DNA of 64,000 bases. Source: Paulinella micropora. Taxonomy: Eukaryota > Cercozoa > Imbricatea > Euglyphida. Where the stretch lies: positions 275,760-339,759 of the forward strand of contig BJOX01000033.1 in NCBI GenBank assembly GCA_009731375.1. The letters run 5' to 3'. Of this stretch, positions 1 through 8,813 are shown piece after piece (the stretch's first letter is position 1; the number at the start of each line of letters is the position of its first letter). The position numbers and the translations under genes were made by a program. Under the pieces are notes generated by a model that was not told the origin of the DNA, ran no database searches, and saw only the letters and a list, made by a program, of their open reading frames with translations.

Positions 1-48
1 GGAGGGGGGTGCTCACGCTTGTTGTTACCGCCTCCTCAAATTCAGGGC

Positions 49-2067
49 ATGAAAGGTAAACGCAAGAGAGCGGACCCTCGCCAGCAGGATGCTGATGCTG
101 ATACGACGAGTACTGGCAAGCACACCAACTTGCCGGACAAGCGATCACAAGAGGAGCTACGTGTTTACGAGTCTGCTTGGAGCAGCCTGCGCACCGCCGG
201 CGAATCACTCGGCACCAGGGCCCCTCTGACGCCGGAGCTGGAAAAGCTCCGTCGTTCTTCCTGGGAGCTAGACGACAGCAACTGGCTCACGGCTTGCACC
301 GAGGAGCTCGATGCTGCGGGGGTTGAGACCCTGCGTTGTAGCATCCCGCGGCTGGCGCGGCGTGTCATGGGTCTGCGTGACAATGCCGCGCCCAGTGCCT
401 TCTTTGCCATGCCCAACGACCTGTGCCCGGCGGAGCTCGCGGCCCTGTGCGCGCCCTGCGGCGAGGGTCAGGGTGAGGATGACTCCCCTAGTAACCCGTG
501 GCTAGTTACCCCCAAGGACGACGGGACGCGCACTTTTTTGGTGTACCTGCGCGGCAAGTGCTTTGCGCTGCTCAGGGACAAACCCTTTTTCCAGGAGCTA
601 GACCCGGAGGCGCCCTTTGGCGACGTCCCGGGGCTGCCGTATTTTTTGTTGCTGGACGCCGAGTGCGTCGAGCTCGTCCATCACGGAGAGCCTTCGCGCA
701 GCGCCGCCAAAAAGTTGCACCGGGTCTGTGACCTTCTCGCCTGCAACGACCGCACGTACACCGGCCTGCCTTTTAAGGCCAGGCTCGAGCTGCGCAACGT
801 GCTACTGAAACACGTGCTGAAAGATGTGCAGCACCCCGTGCTGCAAACCTTGCTACTGAAGCCCTTCGAGCCCTTTCACAGGTTGCAGCAGGAGCTGCTG
901 GACCGAACGAAGCGCCGGGAGGGCCGCTGGCACTGCCAGGACGCTCACACCAAGCTGTGGGTCCCCGTTGACGGCTTTGTCTTCACTCGCGGGGACGCCC
1001 CCTACCGCGCCGGCACTCAGCCGGGGCTGCGCAAGTGGAAGTTTTCGCCCACCGTCGATCTACTGCTGCTCAGAGCAGCCGTCGCTGGTGAACACGGGCC
1101 GAGGCTAGTGTGGGGTGCCCGCTTCCCTCTGCTGCAGCCAGCCCAAGATGACCCTACCGAACTGCACTGCGATGTCTTTTTTGACTGGGCACTTACCACA
1201 CGCCCCGCCGCCAAGCTGCTGCTGAGCTACTGGGACGCCTGGCTCCAAGAGAAGCAACAAGCCGGCCCCCCAGACCCAGAACCCAACCCCAACCCAGCCG
1301 CCAACTTCTACGCCCCTCGCCATGAACTCGACCTCATCCACTCCAAGGCGGCCTTTCTCCCCGGCGCCTGGGCCGAGTGCAAGTACGTCGCCTCCAAAGG
1401 CGCCTGGGTCCCCGTGGAATTCGTACTGGAGGGAATGCCTTGTAACCAACACGCCGACGGCAGCCAAAAGTGGCCCGTGCGTTGGCGCACAGCGCCCCCA
1501 GCGGCGTCTGCCCCGGGCGGAGGCGCTCCCACCCCAGCCACTGCCACAGTGGCTGGGGCATCAAAGCCCCGCCCCAACACCAGCACTCCGCAACAGGTGG
1601 TCCAGGAGCTGCTACGTCAGAGAAGGGGGCTTGGGGGGCAGCGCCTCTTGTTCCGGTTGTGCGGTGTCTATGAACCGCCAGGCGCAAAGGGGGCTAAGCT
1701 CGGCCTAGCCTACGCTGTGCCGTGGACGGACCTCTGGTGGGAAGGGGGCGGAGCTCCCTCTAACGCCAGGCGGACCGGCAGCGCGCAGACCCCGCACGCC
1801 CCCAATTGCCCTATCTTGCACCTATCCGTCTCCCAGACAGGAACGCGCGGCTCGCTGCTGCAGGAGGGCTCCGTCTGGGAGCTCGGTTTCCAAGACAACG
1901 ACGACCTGCAGCTACTCAACGTCCGCCATAAAGACAGCGGCAACTTTCACACTACCGTCATGCAGGCCCTACGCGCCTCGGCGGCTAAGTTCTCGCTCCA
2001 GGCTTTTAGGCAAATGATCCCTGCCGCCACCCCACAAGCTGCTACCCCCGCAAACACTCGCCTGTAA
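49..2067 (+). CDS. mRNA capping enzyme, guanylyltransferase domain (virus-like)
   Basis: A 672-residue protein from the ATG at 49. It shows the nucleotidyltransferase motifs of RNA guanylyltransferases in the right order: motif I PKDDGTR with the candidate GMP-linked lysine near residue 156, motif III FLLLDAECVEL near 203, motif IV VDGFVFTR near 308 and motif V LRKWKFSPTVDLLL near 329. An OB-fold-like stretch follows (ECKYVASKGAWVPVEF), but the usual RxDKxxPN of motif VI is not recognisable, so that part is divergent. In the family the enzyme transfers GMP from GTP to the 5' diphosphate end of mRNA. The N-terminal 150 and C-terminal 170 residues are unassigned and could hold a triphosphatase or another domain. 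The gene is intronless and opens a gene-dense cluster, which fits a large DNA virus. The guanylyltransferase call is fairly firm; the viral origin is inferred. Confidence 0.72.
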   Translation: MKGKRKRADPRQQDADADTTSTGKHTNLPDKRSQEELRVYESAWSSLRTAGESLGTRAPLTPELEKLRRSSWELDDSNWLTACTEELDAAGVETLRCSIPRLARRVMGLRDNAAPSAFFAMPNDLCPAELAALCAPCGEGQGEDDSPSNPWLVTPKDDGTRTFLVYLRGKCFALLRDKPFFQELDPEAPFGDVPGLPYFLLLDAECVELVHHGEPSRSAAKKLHRVCDLLACNDRTYTGLPFKARLELRNVLLKHVLKDVQHPVLQTLLLKPFEPFHRLQQELLDRTKRREGRWHCQDAHTKLWVPVDGFVFTRGDAPYRAGTQPGLRKWKFSPTVDLLLLRAAVAGEHGPRLVWGARFPLLQPAQDDPTELHCDVFFDWALTTRPAAKLLLSYWDAWLQEKQQAGPPDPEPNPNPAANFYAPRHELDLIHSKAAFLPGAWAECKYVASKGAWVPVEFVLEGMPCNQHADGSQKWPVRWRTAPPAASAPGGGAPTPATATVAGASKPRPNTSTPQQVVQELLRQRRGLGGQRLLFRLCGVYEPPGAKGAKLGLAYAVPWTDLWWEGGGAPSNARRTGSAQTPHAPNCPILHLSVSQTGTRGSLLQEGSVWELGFQDNDDLQLLNVRHKDSGNFHTTVMQALRASAAKFSLQAFRQMIPAATPQAATPANTRL

Positions 2068-2145
2068 GGAAAGGAAGCGTTCAGAGGACAAAGGCATCCA
2101 ACAAAAAAGGGGCAAAGCGGGGGCAGGGAAAAGCGAGGGGAGGGG

Positions 2146-2146
<1 letters not shown>

Positions 2147-2185
<39 letters not shown>

Positions 2186-2195
2186 NNNNNNNNNN
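2147..2195. repeat. Poly-G tract running into a 10-base gap
   Basis: An unbroken run of about 39 G between the capping enzyme and the membrane protein gene ends in a 10-base N gap. Similar G or C runs mark most gaps in the first 13 kb, so the assembly probably broke at these homopolymers. Confidence 0.85.
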
Positions 2196-2286
2196 AAGAA
2201 ATAAAGAGAGAGAAGCAGATTTTCTTTTCTCTCTCTACAGTCGTTGCAATCTCTCTTGCCAAAGACTACGGGTTTAAACTTTGGAG

Positions 2287-3051
2287 ATGGGCGACAAAGG
2301 AGGATCGGATTGTCCATGCTTGTTTGGAAACAGTTTATCTCTAAGTTTATTTACAAGCGCTCCTGCATCTGTTTTGGGTTTTGTGTTTATCCTGCTCTGG
2401 ATCGGCCTGCAGTTGGCCGCTGTCACCTTCTCTGCTCAATACTTGAAGGACGAAGAGCAAGACCAAACAATCATGGGCCTTAACGGGGCTAACTTGGGCA
2501 TTTCGATGCTTTGGTATCTTGTATCTGTGGCCGGATTGCTTAGCCTAACTCAAACAAAACGCAAAGGAGAAGAGACCAGCTCTAAAGCCATATCTGCTTA
2601 CTATTACCACACGAAGCATCACTTGGTACATCTAATCATCTCTCTTACGTGCATCATTCTTCTGGCGGTGGGGGTCGCTTTTCTGAAAAATGCCATAGAC
2701 AACGGCACCACCGGCAACAACGACACGCCCAACCAGGCGACGACGTCTTGGCTAGTCTCCCTGCGACGTGGTTCTGCCAACAGTAACGATGTCATCTGCA
2801 CAGACTGCTACCTTTCCAGCGCCAGCGCAGACACGAGCTGCAACGGTTCCGCCAGTGTTGATTGGGAAAGAGTCTGCGCTAACCTGCTGTTTATCTTGGC
2901 CAATGCTCTAGGCCTTGGTTTAAATTTTGCCCACCTTATGACTTTTTTCAAGGATGATCGCCGTTCCACAGAAGAGCCCGAACAACAGAGTCTATTGACA
3001 AGGCAAAAGGCCGTTAATGTACTTGAAACTGAGGCTGGGCCAGGCAAGTAA
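2287..3051 (+). CDS. Four-helix membrane protein of unknown function
   Basis: A 254-residue protein from the ATG at 2287. Hydrophobic segments lie near residues 28-49, 65-87, 113-133 and 198-222, which suggests four membrane passes. The loop between helices 3 and 4 (about 134-197) has several Cys and N-glycosylation sequons (NGT, NDT, NGS). The topology resembles tetraspanin- or claudin-type proteins, but no family signature was recognised. The C-terminal tail is short and charged. A pyrimidine tract ending in CTACAG lies upstream at about 2226-2241, so a 5' intron cannot be excluded. The stop codon lies inside a hairpin (3044-3059). The gene converges on the histone gene. It could be a virion envelope protein, which is inference only. 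Confidence 0.65.
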   Translation: MGDKGGSDCPCLFGNSLSLSLFTSAPASVLGFVFILLWIGLQLAAVTFSAQYLKDEEQDQTIMGLNGANLGISMLWYLVSVAGLLSLTQTKRKGEETSSKAISAYYYHTKHHLVHLIISLTCIILLAVGVAFLKNAIDNGTTGNNDTPNQATTSWLVSLRRGSANSNDVICTDCYLSSASADTSCNGSASVDWERVCANLLFILANALGLGLNFAHLMTFFKDDRRSTEEPEQQSLLTRQKAVNVLETEAGPGK

Positions 3052-3059
3052 TCACTTGC
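3044..3059 (+). terminator. Hairpin over the stop codon of the four-helix membrane gene
   Basis: GCAAGT and ACTTGC form a perfect 6-bp stem around AATC, and the TAA stop (3049-3051) overlaps it. This is one of a series of stop-codon hairpins in the first 14 kb. A role in 3'-end formation is inferred from mimivirus-like viruses. Confidence 0.5.
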
Positions 3060-3197
3060 GGGACTAAGAAATACCAAGGCCAAACTCCAAACTACTTGCA
3101 TACATTCAAGTTTCAGCAAAAAAAAAGGGAATATTGAATTTGTCTAGTCCTGCAAAGTCGTTTAATTAATTAAAAAAAGCTCTTTGTTGAGCAGGAC

Positions 3198-3216
3198 AAC
3201 AAGGCCAAAACTTGTT
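3198..3216 (-). terminator. Hairpin just after the histone-like gene
   Basis: AACAAG and CTTGTT form a perfect 6-bp stem with a 7-base loop, two bases beyond the TGA stop of the histone-like gene. It belongs to the same stop-codon hairpin series. Confidence 0.45.
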
Positions 3217-3218
3217 TC

Positions 3219-3881
3219 TCAAGCCCCGGTCTCCGGCTCCGAAGAAGAGGCTGCGTCGGCTGCGTCGGCTGCCTCCGCCTCGTCCTCCCCTGCTTCTGCC
3301 GCGTCTGCTTCCTCTCCTTCTTCCGGCGCCCCCGCGCCGTCTTCTGCCGCTTCGCTGACAGACGACGCGGGCGTGGGCTCTGCTGCTGCCGCTGCCGCCG
3401 CCTCCTCTGCCGCCGGCTCAGCATCCTCTTCTTCTTCTTCTACCTTAGACTCCTTGGTATTAACAGCGCTCTTCCCGCGCGACTTCTTGCTCACTTTGCG
3501 CCGTTTGTTGGGGCTGCGGAATTCCGCCTCATCCCCCAAGCCATACAGGCGCCGTCCGTAGTAGAGCTTGTAAGCCCTGTCGACGTCCTGTGCAGTTGCA
3601 GTGCTTCTGCCACGGCTGTACGCGTACAAGTCCACGCCCTTGTTCATGGTGTGCATAAAATGCCCCAGCGTTCCCGTCACGCGACGCCGCAGCTCCTTGC
3701 CGCCCGTGCGCCCGATCTTGCATTGGCGGCACAACTCCTTGAATTCAGACGGGGCCAGGTCTTTTATTGCAGGCGTGCTCTTCTTGCGGTGGCGCACCGC
3801 GTCGCTCACCGACTTCTCCGCCCCACGCGCGCGCTTGTTTTTCTTGGACTTTTTGGCATTCGGCGTCGCAGTCGTGGCCAT
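3219..3881 (-). CDS. Histone H4-like protein with long acidic tail
   Basis: A 220-residue protein from the ATG at 3881. A basic Lys/Arg N-terminus precedes a histone fold at about residues 30-116 that resembles H4: RHRKK, then TPAIKDLAPSEF (compare the H4 stretch around PAIRRLARRGG), a central helix ending VDLYAYSRGR, then TATAQDVDRAYKLYYGRR and a closing RRLYGLG that matches the distinctive RTLYGFG end of H4. A Lys/Arg patch (about 120-140) and some 80 residues very rich in Glu, Ala and Ser follow; cellular H4 has no such tail and is only about 103 residues. Histone genes in giant viruses (marseilleviruses, medusavirus, mirusviruses) are established. It would package DNA or mimic nucleosomes. 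In-frame codons continue upstream into a poly-C tract and gap, so the start could be earlier. Identity is fairly firm, origin inferred. Confidence 0.75.
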   Translation of the reverse strand: MATTATPNAKKSKKNKRARGAEKSVSDAVRHRKKSTPAIKDLAPSEFKELCRQCKIGRTGGKELRRRVTGTLGHFMHTMNKGVDLYAYSRGRSTATAQDVDRAYKLYYGRRLYGLGDEAEFRSPNKRRKVSKKSRGKSAVNTKESKVEEEEEDAEPAAEEAAAAAAAEPTPASSVSEAAEDGAGAPEEGEEADAAEAGEDEAEAADAADAASSSEPETGA

Positions 3882-3998
3882 GACCTTTGCTTTCTTCTCT
3901 GCTTTGCTCTTCTTTTTTGCGATTTGCCTCTTTCGACAAAAGCAGAACGCAAAGCAGAGACGGAAGGGGGGGTGGGGGCGCCCCGCCCCCGCGCACAT

Positions 3999-4624
3999 CC
4001 CCCCCCCCCCCCCCCCCCCCTTTTTCCCCCCCCCCCCCCCCNNNNNNNNNNNNNNNNNNNNNNNNNNNNNNNNNNNNNNNNNNNNNNNNNNNNNNNNNNN
4101 NNNNNNNNNNNNNNNNNNNNNNNNNNNNNNNNNNNNNNNNNNNNNNNNNNNNNNNNNNNNNNNNNNNNNNNNNNNNNNNNNNNNNNNNNNNNNNNNNNNN
4201 NNNNNNNNNNNNNNNNNNNNNNNNNNNNNNNNNNNNNNNNNNNNNNNNNNNNNNNNNNNNNNNNNNNNNNNNNNNNNNNNNNNNNNNNNNNNNNNNNNNN
4301 NNNNNNNNNNNNNNNNNNNNNNNNNNNNNNNNNNNNNNNNNNNNNNNNNNNNNNNNNNNNNNNNNNNNNNNNNNNNNNNNNNNNNNNNNNNNNNNNNNNN
4401 NNNNNNNNNNNNNNNNNNNNNNNNNNNNNNNNNNNNNNNNNNNNNNNNNNNNNNNNNNNNNNNNNNNNNNNNNNNNNNNNNNNNNNNNNNNNNNNNNNNN
4501 NNNNNNNNNNNNNNNNNNNNNNNNNNNNNNNNNNNNNNNNNNNNNNNNNNNNNNNNNNNNNNNNNNNNNNNNNNNNNNNNNNNNNNGGAAAAAAAAGGGG
4601 GGGGGGGGGGGGGGGGGGGGGGGG
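3999..4624. other. Poly-C, 545-base gap and poly-G
   Basis: C tracts lead into an N gap (4042-4586), followed by a poly-G tract. The flanks are low complexity on both sides and hold no supportable gene. Long apparent reading frames across it are produced by the Ns. Confidence 0.85.
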
Positions 4625-4894
4625 AGGGGTGCCCCCTTATCCCCACCTTCATTCTTCCCTAAAAAATCCATGAGCTGAAAGGGACCGGGCTTGAATAAGC
4701 TCAAGTTTGGACGCTGGACTTACAAAGGACCCCCCCCACACGCCGCCACTGTCCAACTTTCTGTGTGGTAGCACTACGGTGTCAACACTGCCGGTGCTTT
4801 TTCAGCCTGAATTGCCGACTTTTAATTAAAAAGACTTTTTTTTGCACTTTCTTGGCGCGCACACAACCAAAAAATAGAGCTATCAAAAAAATAC

Positions 4895-4915
4895 TACTAC
4901 CAGTTCGGGGTAGTA
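4895..4915 (-). terminator. Hairpin over the stop codon of the Cys-rich gene
   Basis: TACTACC and GGTAGTA form a perfect 7-bp stem around a 7-base loop, and the TAG stop (4897-4899) is inside the stem. A second TAG follows at once, so tandem stops are used. Confidence 0.5.
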
Positions 4916-5688
4916 CACTGCACCTGTGTTGTCAGGTGTGCAAGGCCTTGCTTGACCAAGATGGCATTTGCTTCCTTGATTGCCTTCTCTTTGTTTTGGA
5001 TCTTGGCGTACTCCACCGCACATTTTTCTAGGTACGCCAAGTACGGGGGGCACTTGTTGACCACGATATTGTCCTGTTCATATTGTTCCATGCAAGACGC
5101 AGTAGCCCTGAGAGCTTTGACCAAGGCAGATTGAAGCTGCGCATAGTTGAAACTGTTGATGCAAATAACCCTTTTTCCTAGCTTTGATAACATCTTGGCA
5201 ATGTAACCGTACAGATCTACCTTACCCAGAAGAGATTCCACGACTTGAGTAGGAATGTGCATGAAAACAGAAAAGACCTCTTCTTGTACGTAAGGCCTTT
5301 CGTTTGTTGGGTTCGGGTATTGATACTCTAGGCGTAGCGTGGGGTAGCCAAAGACCTCTATCAGATGTGCCAGCAAATCCTTGACTTTTGCATCCGACGC
5401 GTTCTTTTGATCCAACTCATGCGCAGAATATTGAAATGCATGTTTCGTACGATGCGAGCAGATGTCATGGTTCGCCTTGGAGCAACACCGACAGATCCAG
5501 TTGGATTCGGGGTTGTGAGTAGCTGAGTAATTATTAGAAGTGTTGTTCTTTCCCTTGGAGTCGCAATAGTAACAAGCTGGGACTTGTTTTTGGACAGGCC
5601 GTTCAGCAAACGGGATCGGAGCAAACGCAAAGCAAAAGCTCAGCTGGGTGTCTGACTCCTCGACGTCGACGGCGCTAAAGTCTGCCAT
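4897..5688 (-). CDS. Cys/His-rich protein, possible zinc binder, unknown
   Basis: A 263-residue protein from the ATG at 5688. The N-terminal third has clustered metal-type ligands: CYYC near residues 39-42, then ICRCC, and further His and Cys in NHDICSHRTKH. A treble-clef or RING-like zinc site is plausible, but no known family was recognised. The C-terminal half is mixed alpha/beta in character, with one more Cys (CPPYLAYLEKC). No signal peptide or membrane segment is visible. The gene is intronless and ends in tandem TAG stops inside a hairpin. Upstream DNA (5690-5996) carries purine-rich low complexity before the divergent next gene. Confidence 0.6.
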   Translation of the reverse strand: MADFSAVDVEESDTQLSFCFAFAPIPFAERPVQKQVPACYYCDSKGKNNTSNNYSATHNPESNWICRCCSKANHDICSHRTKHAFQYSAHELDQKNASDAKVKDLLAHLIEVFGYPTLRLEYQYPNPTNERPYVQEEVFSVFMHIPTQVVESLLGKVDLYGYIAKMLSKLGKRVICINSFNYAQLQSALVKALRATASCMEQYEQDNIVVNKCPPYLAYLEKCAVEYAKIQNKEKAIKEANAILVKQGLAHLTTQVQCTTPNW

Positions 5689-5996
5689 AGCAAGGTGCCA
5701 AATGAGCCCCCTTCACTTAGCCTAATGCAACACGCAAGGCACAAGTCATATAATCCAAAGTTACACACAAAAATGAAAGAGAGGGGAAAAGACGGGACGA
5801 GAGAGGGGAAGGGGGCGAGGGAAAAGAAGGGGAGAGAGGGCAAGGGGGGAAAGAGGGGGTGGGGGCGCCCCCCCCCCCTCGCCTGCCCACTCCCCCTTTC
5901 CTTCCCTGGTACGCAGTGCACAAGCCCAAGGCCCCCGTGCAAGCAAACTTTCTGTCGGTGTGCTCCCATTGGCAAGCAAGAACCAAAGATTTCTGA

Positions 5997-6470
5997 ATGA
6001 GTAAGCGAGAAAACCCCGAGGGCGAAGGCGACCAAGCAGGCACCGCAAAAAGGGCAAAGCTTGTTGAACAACCAGAAGAAAACACCGAACAAGAGGTCAA
6101 GCAGCAGGCATTGAACGAAGAGGCCTTCGCCCTTGTTTTGCGAGGAAGCGCTAGCGTCAACAAGGCTTGGTCCGATCAACGTAGAGCATGCAGGAATCTG
6201 TACAAAGAGACAGCAGGCCAAGAAGAGGATCTCGCCAGACTATGCCAAAAAGTAGCTAGCTGTCAGGGCGAGACGGAACTGCGCGTCTTGAACCAGAAGC
6301 TGTTGCAAATAATTGTAGGTGCGGCTTCGATCGCGGGAGTTTTGGAAGAAAACCTGTGCGCGATTCAGGAGAGGGGTTGCGACAATTGTATTATGTACCC
6401 CTGCGAAGAATGCGGAGACTTGGGCTATTCCGGAGAAGCATGCGCTTGTGGCTACAAGCTCCTAGCCTAG
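5997..6470 (+). CDS. Small protein with nuclear-signal-like start and C-terminal zinc ribbon
   Basis: A 157-residue protein from the ATG at 5997. The N-terminus is charged, with a KRAKL patch that could be a nuclear localisation signal. The middle is helical and rich in Glu, Lys and Gln. The last 35 residues carry six Cys in a zinc-ribbon-like spacing (CDNC, then CEEC, then CAC). No family was recognised. TAG closes the gene, followed by TAGCC repeats and a CCCGC/GCGGG hairpin. It converges with the glycoprotein gene downstream. A DNA- or RNA-binding role is a guess from the ribbon. Confidence 0.6.
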   Translation: MSKRENPEGEGDQAGTAKRAKLVEQPEENTEQEVKQQALNEEAFALVLRGSASVNKAWSDQRRACRNLYKETAGQEEDLARLCQKVASCQGETELRVLNQKLLQIIVGAASIAGVLEENLCAIQERGCDNCIMYPCEECGDLGYSGEACACGYKLLA

Positions 6471-6568
6471 CCTAGCCTAGCCTAGCCCGCCGGTGCGGGT
6501 TAGAATAATTCAGTGGAGAACTGTGTTTTGATTTTATTAAACATACAATTTTGTATCAACCATGTAAA
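6471..6568. terminator. Convergent 3' region with two hairpins
   Basis: TAGCC pentamers are followed by a CCCGC-CGGT-GCGGG hairpin (6486-6499) serving the plus-strand gene. An ATACAA-TT-TTGTAT hairpin (6543-6556) and an AATAAA-like signal serve the minus-strand gene. A termination or 3'-processing role is inferred from position. Confidence 0.5.
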
Positions 6569-7693
6569 TTATAGCTTTGTCGTGCTCGGCAGCAGCAGAC
6601 ACAGTGACAACGCCAGCAGAGCCCACCAGCTACCACTCAGGCCAGCGCGGGGGACCGCCGACGAGAGCGCCGGCGGCGCCGCCGTCGTCGTGTTCGAGGC
6701 GGGTCGCACCGTCGCCGTCGTGGTGGGCGGGCTGCCGAAGCTCTGTGTAGGTGCGGCGCACTGCACGATCCCGTTACAGTTGCAAATCGCCAATTTTCCT
6801 GTCGTGGTCGGCGGGTACAGCTCGAACGGGTCGCTCACGTCCAGGCGCACGCAGTCCCCGGGGCCCCGGTACGCTTCCAGCACTTCAAAAATCACTGTCA
6901 GGTAGGCAAACAACGGTCCCGACGCTGTTGTGCAAGGACGCACCCACCTGTGGCGCAGCAACACGTCGTGTGCGGGCCCGCCGGGTCCAAACCTGTAGTC
7001 ACTCAAAGACGCGTACTCGTTTTCGACAAATTCATCCCTGGGCGCCCACTCGCTTACGGAGTTGTTGAGGGCTTCCAACACGTGCTCAGACGCCAGACCT
7101 AGCCCGTCACTGCACAAACCCACCCGCGACTCGCTATCGATGCTCACGTTGGTCACTGCCGTCAAAAACAAGGTGTACACTACGACGCTACAGCCGCGTG
7201 AGACCGTCACACGGGTTTCCGCTCCTTGGCCCCGGCGCAACAGGAGGGATATGGTGCTATACTGTTCAAGCTCCGACCCTGCCGGGCACAGGCCTGGCTG
7301 ACAGCCCGCACTAGCGCTCGAGCTGGAGCCGTCGCTCGAGCTGGAGCCGTCGCTTGAGCTGGAGCTATCGCTCGAGCTGGAACTATCGCGCGAGCTGGAG
7401 CTGTCGTCGTCGAGGGGCTGCGCCCAGTTGCGCTGGCAGTCCGTGTACACCTGGTAACCTTGCCCCCAGCTCGGCGCGTACAACTCAAACGGCCTGCCCA
7501 GGTCGACGCTCAGGCAGTCGCCCACTCCCGTGTAGGGGCGGTAGGTTCTGTACTGCACTACCAAGTACGCCGTTCCGGGCGTAGCGTTCCCCGTGCAGGG
7601 CCGCGCCCAGCGGTGGCGCAGTACCACGTTGTGCTGGGGTCCGTAGTCGTCAAACACGTACTCGCTCAAGTACTTGGCCGGTTTTCGCTCCAT
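6569..7693 (-). CDS. Cys-rich surface glycoprotein with duplicated domains and C-terminal anchor
   Basis: A 374-residue protein from the ATG at 7693. It contains two copies of a module of about 80 residues (near residues 8-90 and 225-310), each with RHRWxRPCT, GDCxxxD and PFELY. Between them lie a Ser-rich linker built of SSSSDG-type repeats and a second module with GQGAETRVTVSRGC and RVGLC. That second module recurs in the neighbouring gene at 8188-8712. A Thr/Pro/Ser stalk and a hydrophobic C-terminus (WALLALSLCLLLP) suggest a membrane or GPI anchor. No signal peptide is visible at this start, which is odd for a surface protein; an upstream exon or lost 5' end is possible. The sequence around the ATG is duplicated near 7900. 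Function unknown; envelope or cell-surface use is inferred. Confidence 0.6.
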   Translation of the reverse strand: MERKPAKYLSEYVFDDYGPQHNVVLRHRWARPCTGNATPGTAYLVVQYRTYRPYTGVGDCLSVDLGRPFELYAPSWGQGYQVYTDCQRNWAQPLDDDSSSSRDSSSSSDSSSSSDGSSSSDGSSSSASAGCQPGLCPAGSELEQYSTISLLLRRGQGAETRVTVSRGCSVVVYTLFLTAVTNVSIDSESRVGLCSDGLGLASEHVLEALNNSVSEWAPRDEFVENEYASLSDYRFGPGGPAHDVLLRHRWVRPCTTASGPLFAYLTVIFEVLEAYRGPGDCVRLDVSDPFELYPPTTTGKLAICNCNGIVQCAAPTQSFGSPPTTTATVRPASNTTTAAPPALSSAVPRAGLSGSWWALLALSLCLLLPSTTKL

Positions 7694-8187
7694 TTTCACG
7701 GGAAATGCCCCCCAAGCCCCACCTCCCCACCGCAGCCCGGTGTTTTTGGGGGGTGCTTACCTTGCCACCGCAGACCACTTTTTTTGGGGGGTTGTGGGTG
7801 GCGCCCTAATTCCACTGCCTTTTTGCTCCGTATCAGTCTGGGGGGAAATCTAAGTTTTAGGAATATTCGTATTCTTATGTATATATACTCGGTTGTTTTT
7901 CGCTCCATTTTCACGGGGAAATTGCCTGTCTACTGCCTTTTCTGTCCGACGGACCGGCCGGTGTGTGGCTGCCTATATGCACCATATCAGTGCCCAGGGG
8001 CTCGTTAGAACTTCTAAAAAAACTGAATACTCCAATCCCTTTAGTAAGAGACTTGCAGGCGCGCCTCTTAGCGTTTTCACCGGAGATGTCTGTTTTAATA
8101 TTCTCCCGCCGCAAACGGGGGCTGGAGCAGTTGCGGCGGGGGGAAGAAAGGGAGGGGGCACGGAAGGTGATCGCGCAAAGCCCTATG
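7694..8187. other. Intergenic stretch with duplicated leader
   Basis: No supportable gene. A 20-base leader (CCGTGAAAATGGAGCGAAAA) occurs at the glycoprotein start and again near 7900-7917, with diverged DNA after each copy. This may be a duplicated promoter and start region, or a scar of recombination. Confidence 0.45.
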
Positions 8188-8712
8188 CTATCGGGGGGCC
8201 TTGGCGGCCGTAGCGCTGTACGAGTTGCTGATCGCGTCCTGGACGTAATCGGTCGGCGCTCCCAACACGCCGCCGGCACACAGGCCCACCCGCGCCTGCA
8301 GATCTAGGGTGAAGTTCAGGGCCTGCTGGAAGAGCTGCATTTCCGGCGTCAGGCTGTGCAGCTTGGTGGCCACGTACAACACCACGCTCGCGTCGCAGCC
8401 GCGCGAGACCCGCACGCGAGTCTCCGCTCCCTGCCCGTCACGCAGCTCCAGCGCTACGTAGGCGCCCGCCGACTCCCCTGCCGTGTGACCCCCGTACGTA
8501 AACGACCCGGCGCGCTCCGCCAAGCAACCGCAAAGCGCAATGTCACAGCTGGCTAATGTGCTTGTCGGGTTCAGGCACATGGGGGTTGTCCCGTTCGGGC
8601 ACAGGCTCGCTGGGCAGGCCAAAGCCAGATCAATACACAGCGTCGCCAGCAGCAGCGCCAGGCCCCACTGTGTTCTCGCGGGCCTTGTCTTCTTCGTGGT
8701 GGTCAAGACCAT
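8188..8712 (-). CDS. Secreted Cys-rich protein, paralogue of the middle module of the adjacent glycoprotein
   Basis: A 174-residue protein from the ATG at 8712. A positive N-terminus and hydrophobic core (GLALLLATLCIDLALA) make a clear signal peptide. The mature part starts with closely spaced Cys (CPASLCPNG) and holds GQGAETRVRVSRGC and ARVGLCAGG, which match the module in the neighbouring 374-residue protein (GQGAETRVTVSRGC, SRVGLC). Several N-glycosylation sequons are present. No membrane anchor is seen. Same strand and close spacing suggest tandem duplication, or that both pieces once formed one gene. The stop lies in a weak imperfect hairpin (8181-8195). Function unknown. Confidence 0.62.
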   Translation of the reverse strand: MVLTTTKKTRPARTQWGLALLLATLCIDLALACPASLCPNGTTPMCLNPTSTLASCDIALCGCLAERAGSFTYGGHTAGESAGAYVALELRDGQGAETRVRVSRGCDASVVLYVATKLHSLTPEMQLFQQALNFTLDLQARVGLCAGGVLGAPTDYVQDAISNSYSATAAKAPR

Positions 8713-8788
8713 TTTGTTTGCTCTTTTCTTCTTTTTGTTTTTCTTTGCTTTCTTTTAATATCTGATCCCCGCAGAAAGAAGCACTCTC

Positions 8789-8813
8789 CTGCGCTAGCTA
8801 GCTACGCTAGCAG
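8789..8813 (-). terminator. Hairpin over the stop codon of F-box/LRR gene 1
   Basis: An imperfect inverted repeat of GCTAGC-containing arms encloses the TAG at 8802-8804. It is part of the same stop-hairpin series. Confidence 0.4.

Noticed and set aside
3170-3561. Ser/Ala-rich plus-strand frames over the histone-like gene
   Set aside because: They are shadows of the GC-rich acidic tail; the minus strand gives the histone fold.
3887-4704. Reading frames of 263-353 codons spanning the gap at 4042-4586
   Set aside because: Most of their length is N, with poly-C or poly-G flanks; no real sequence supports them.
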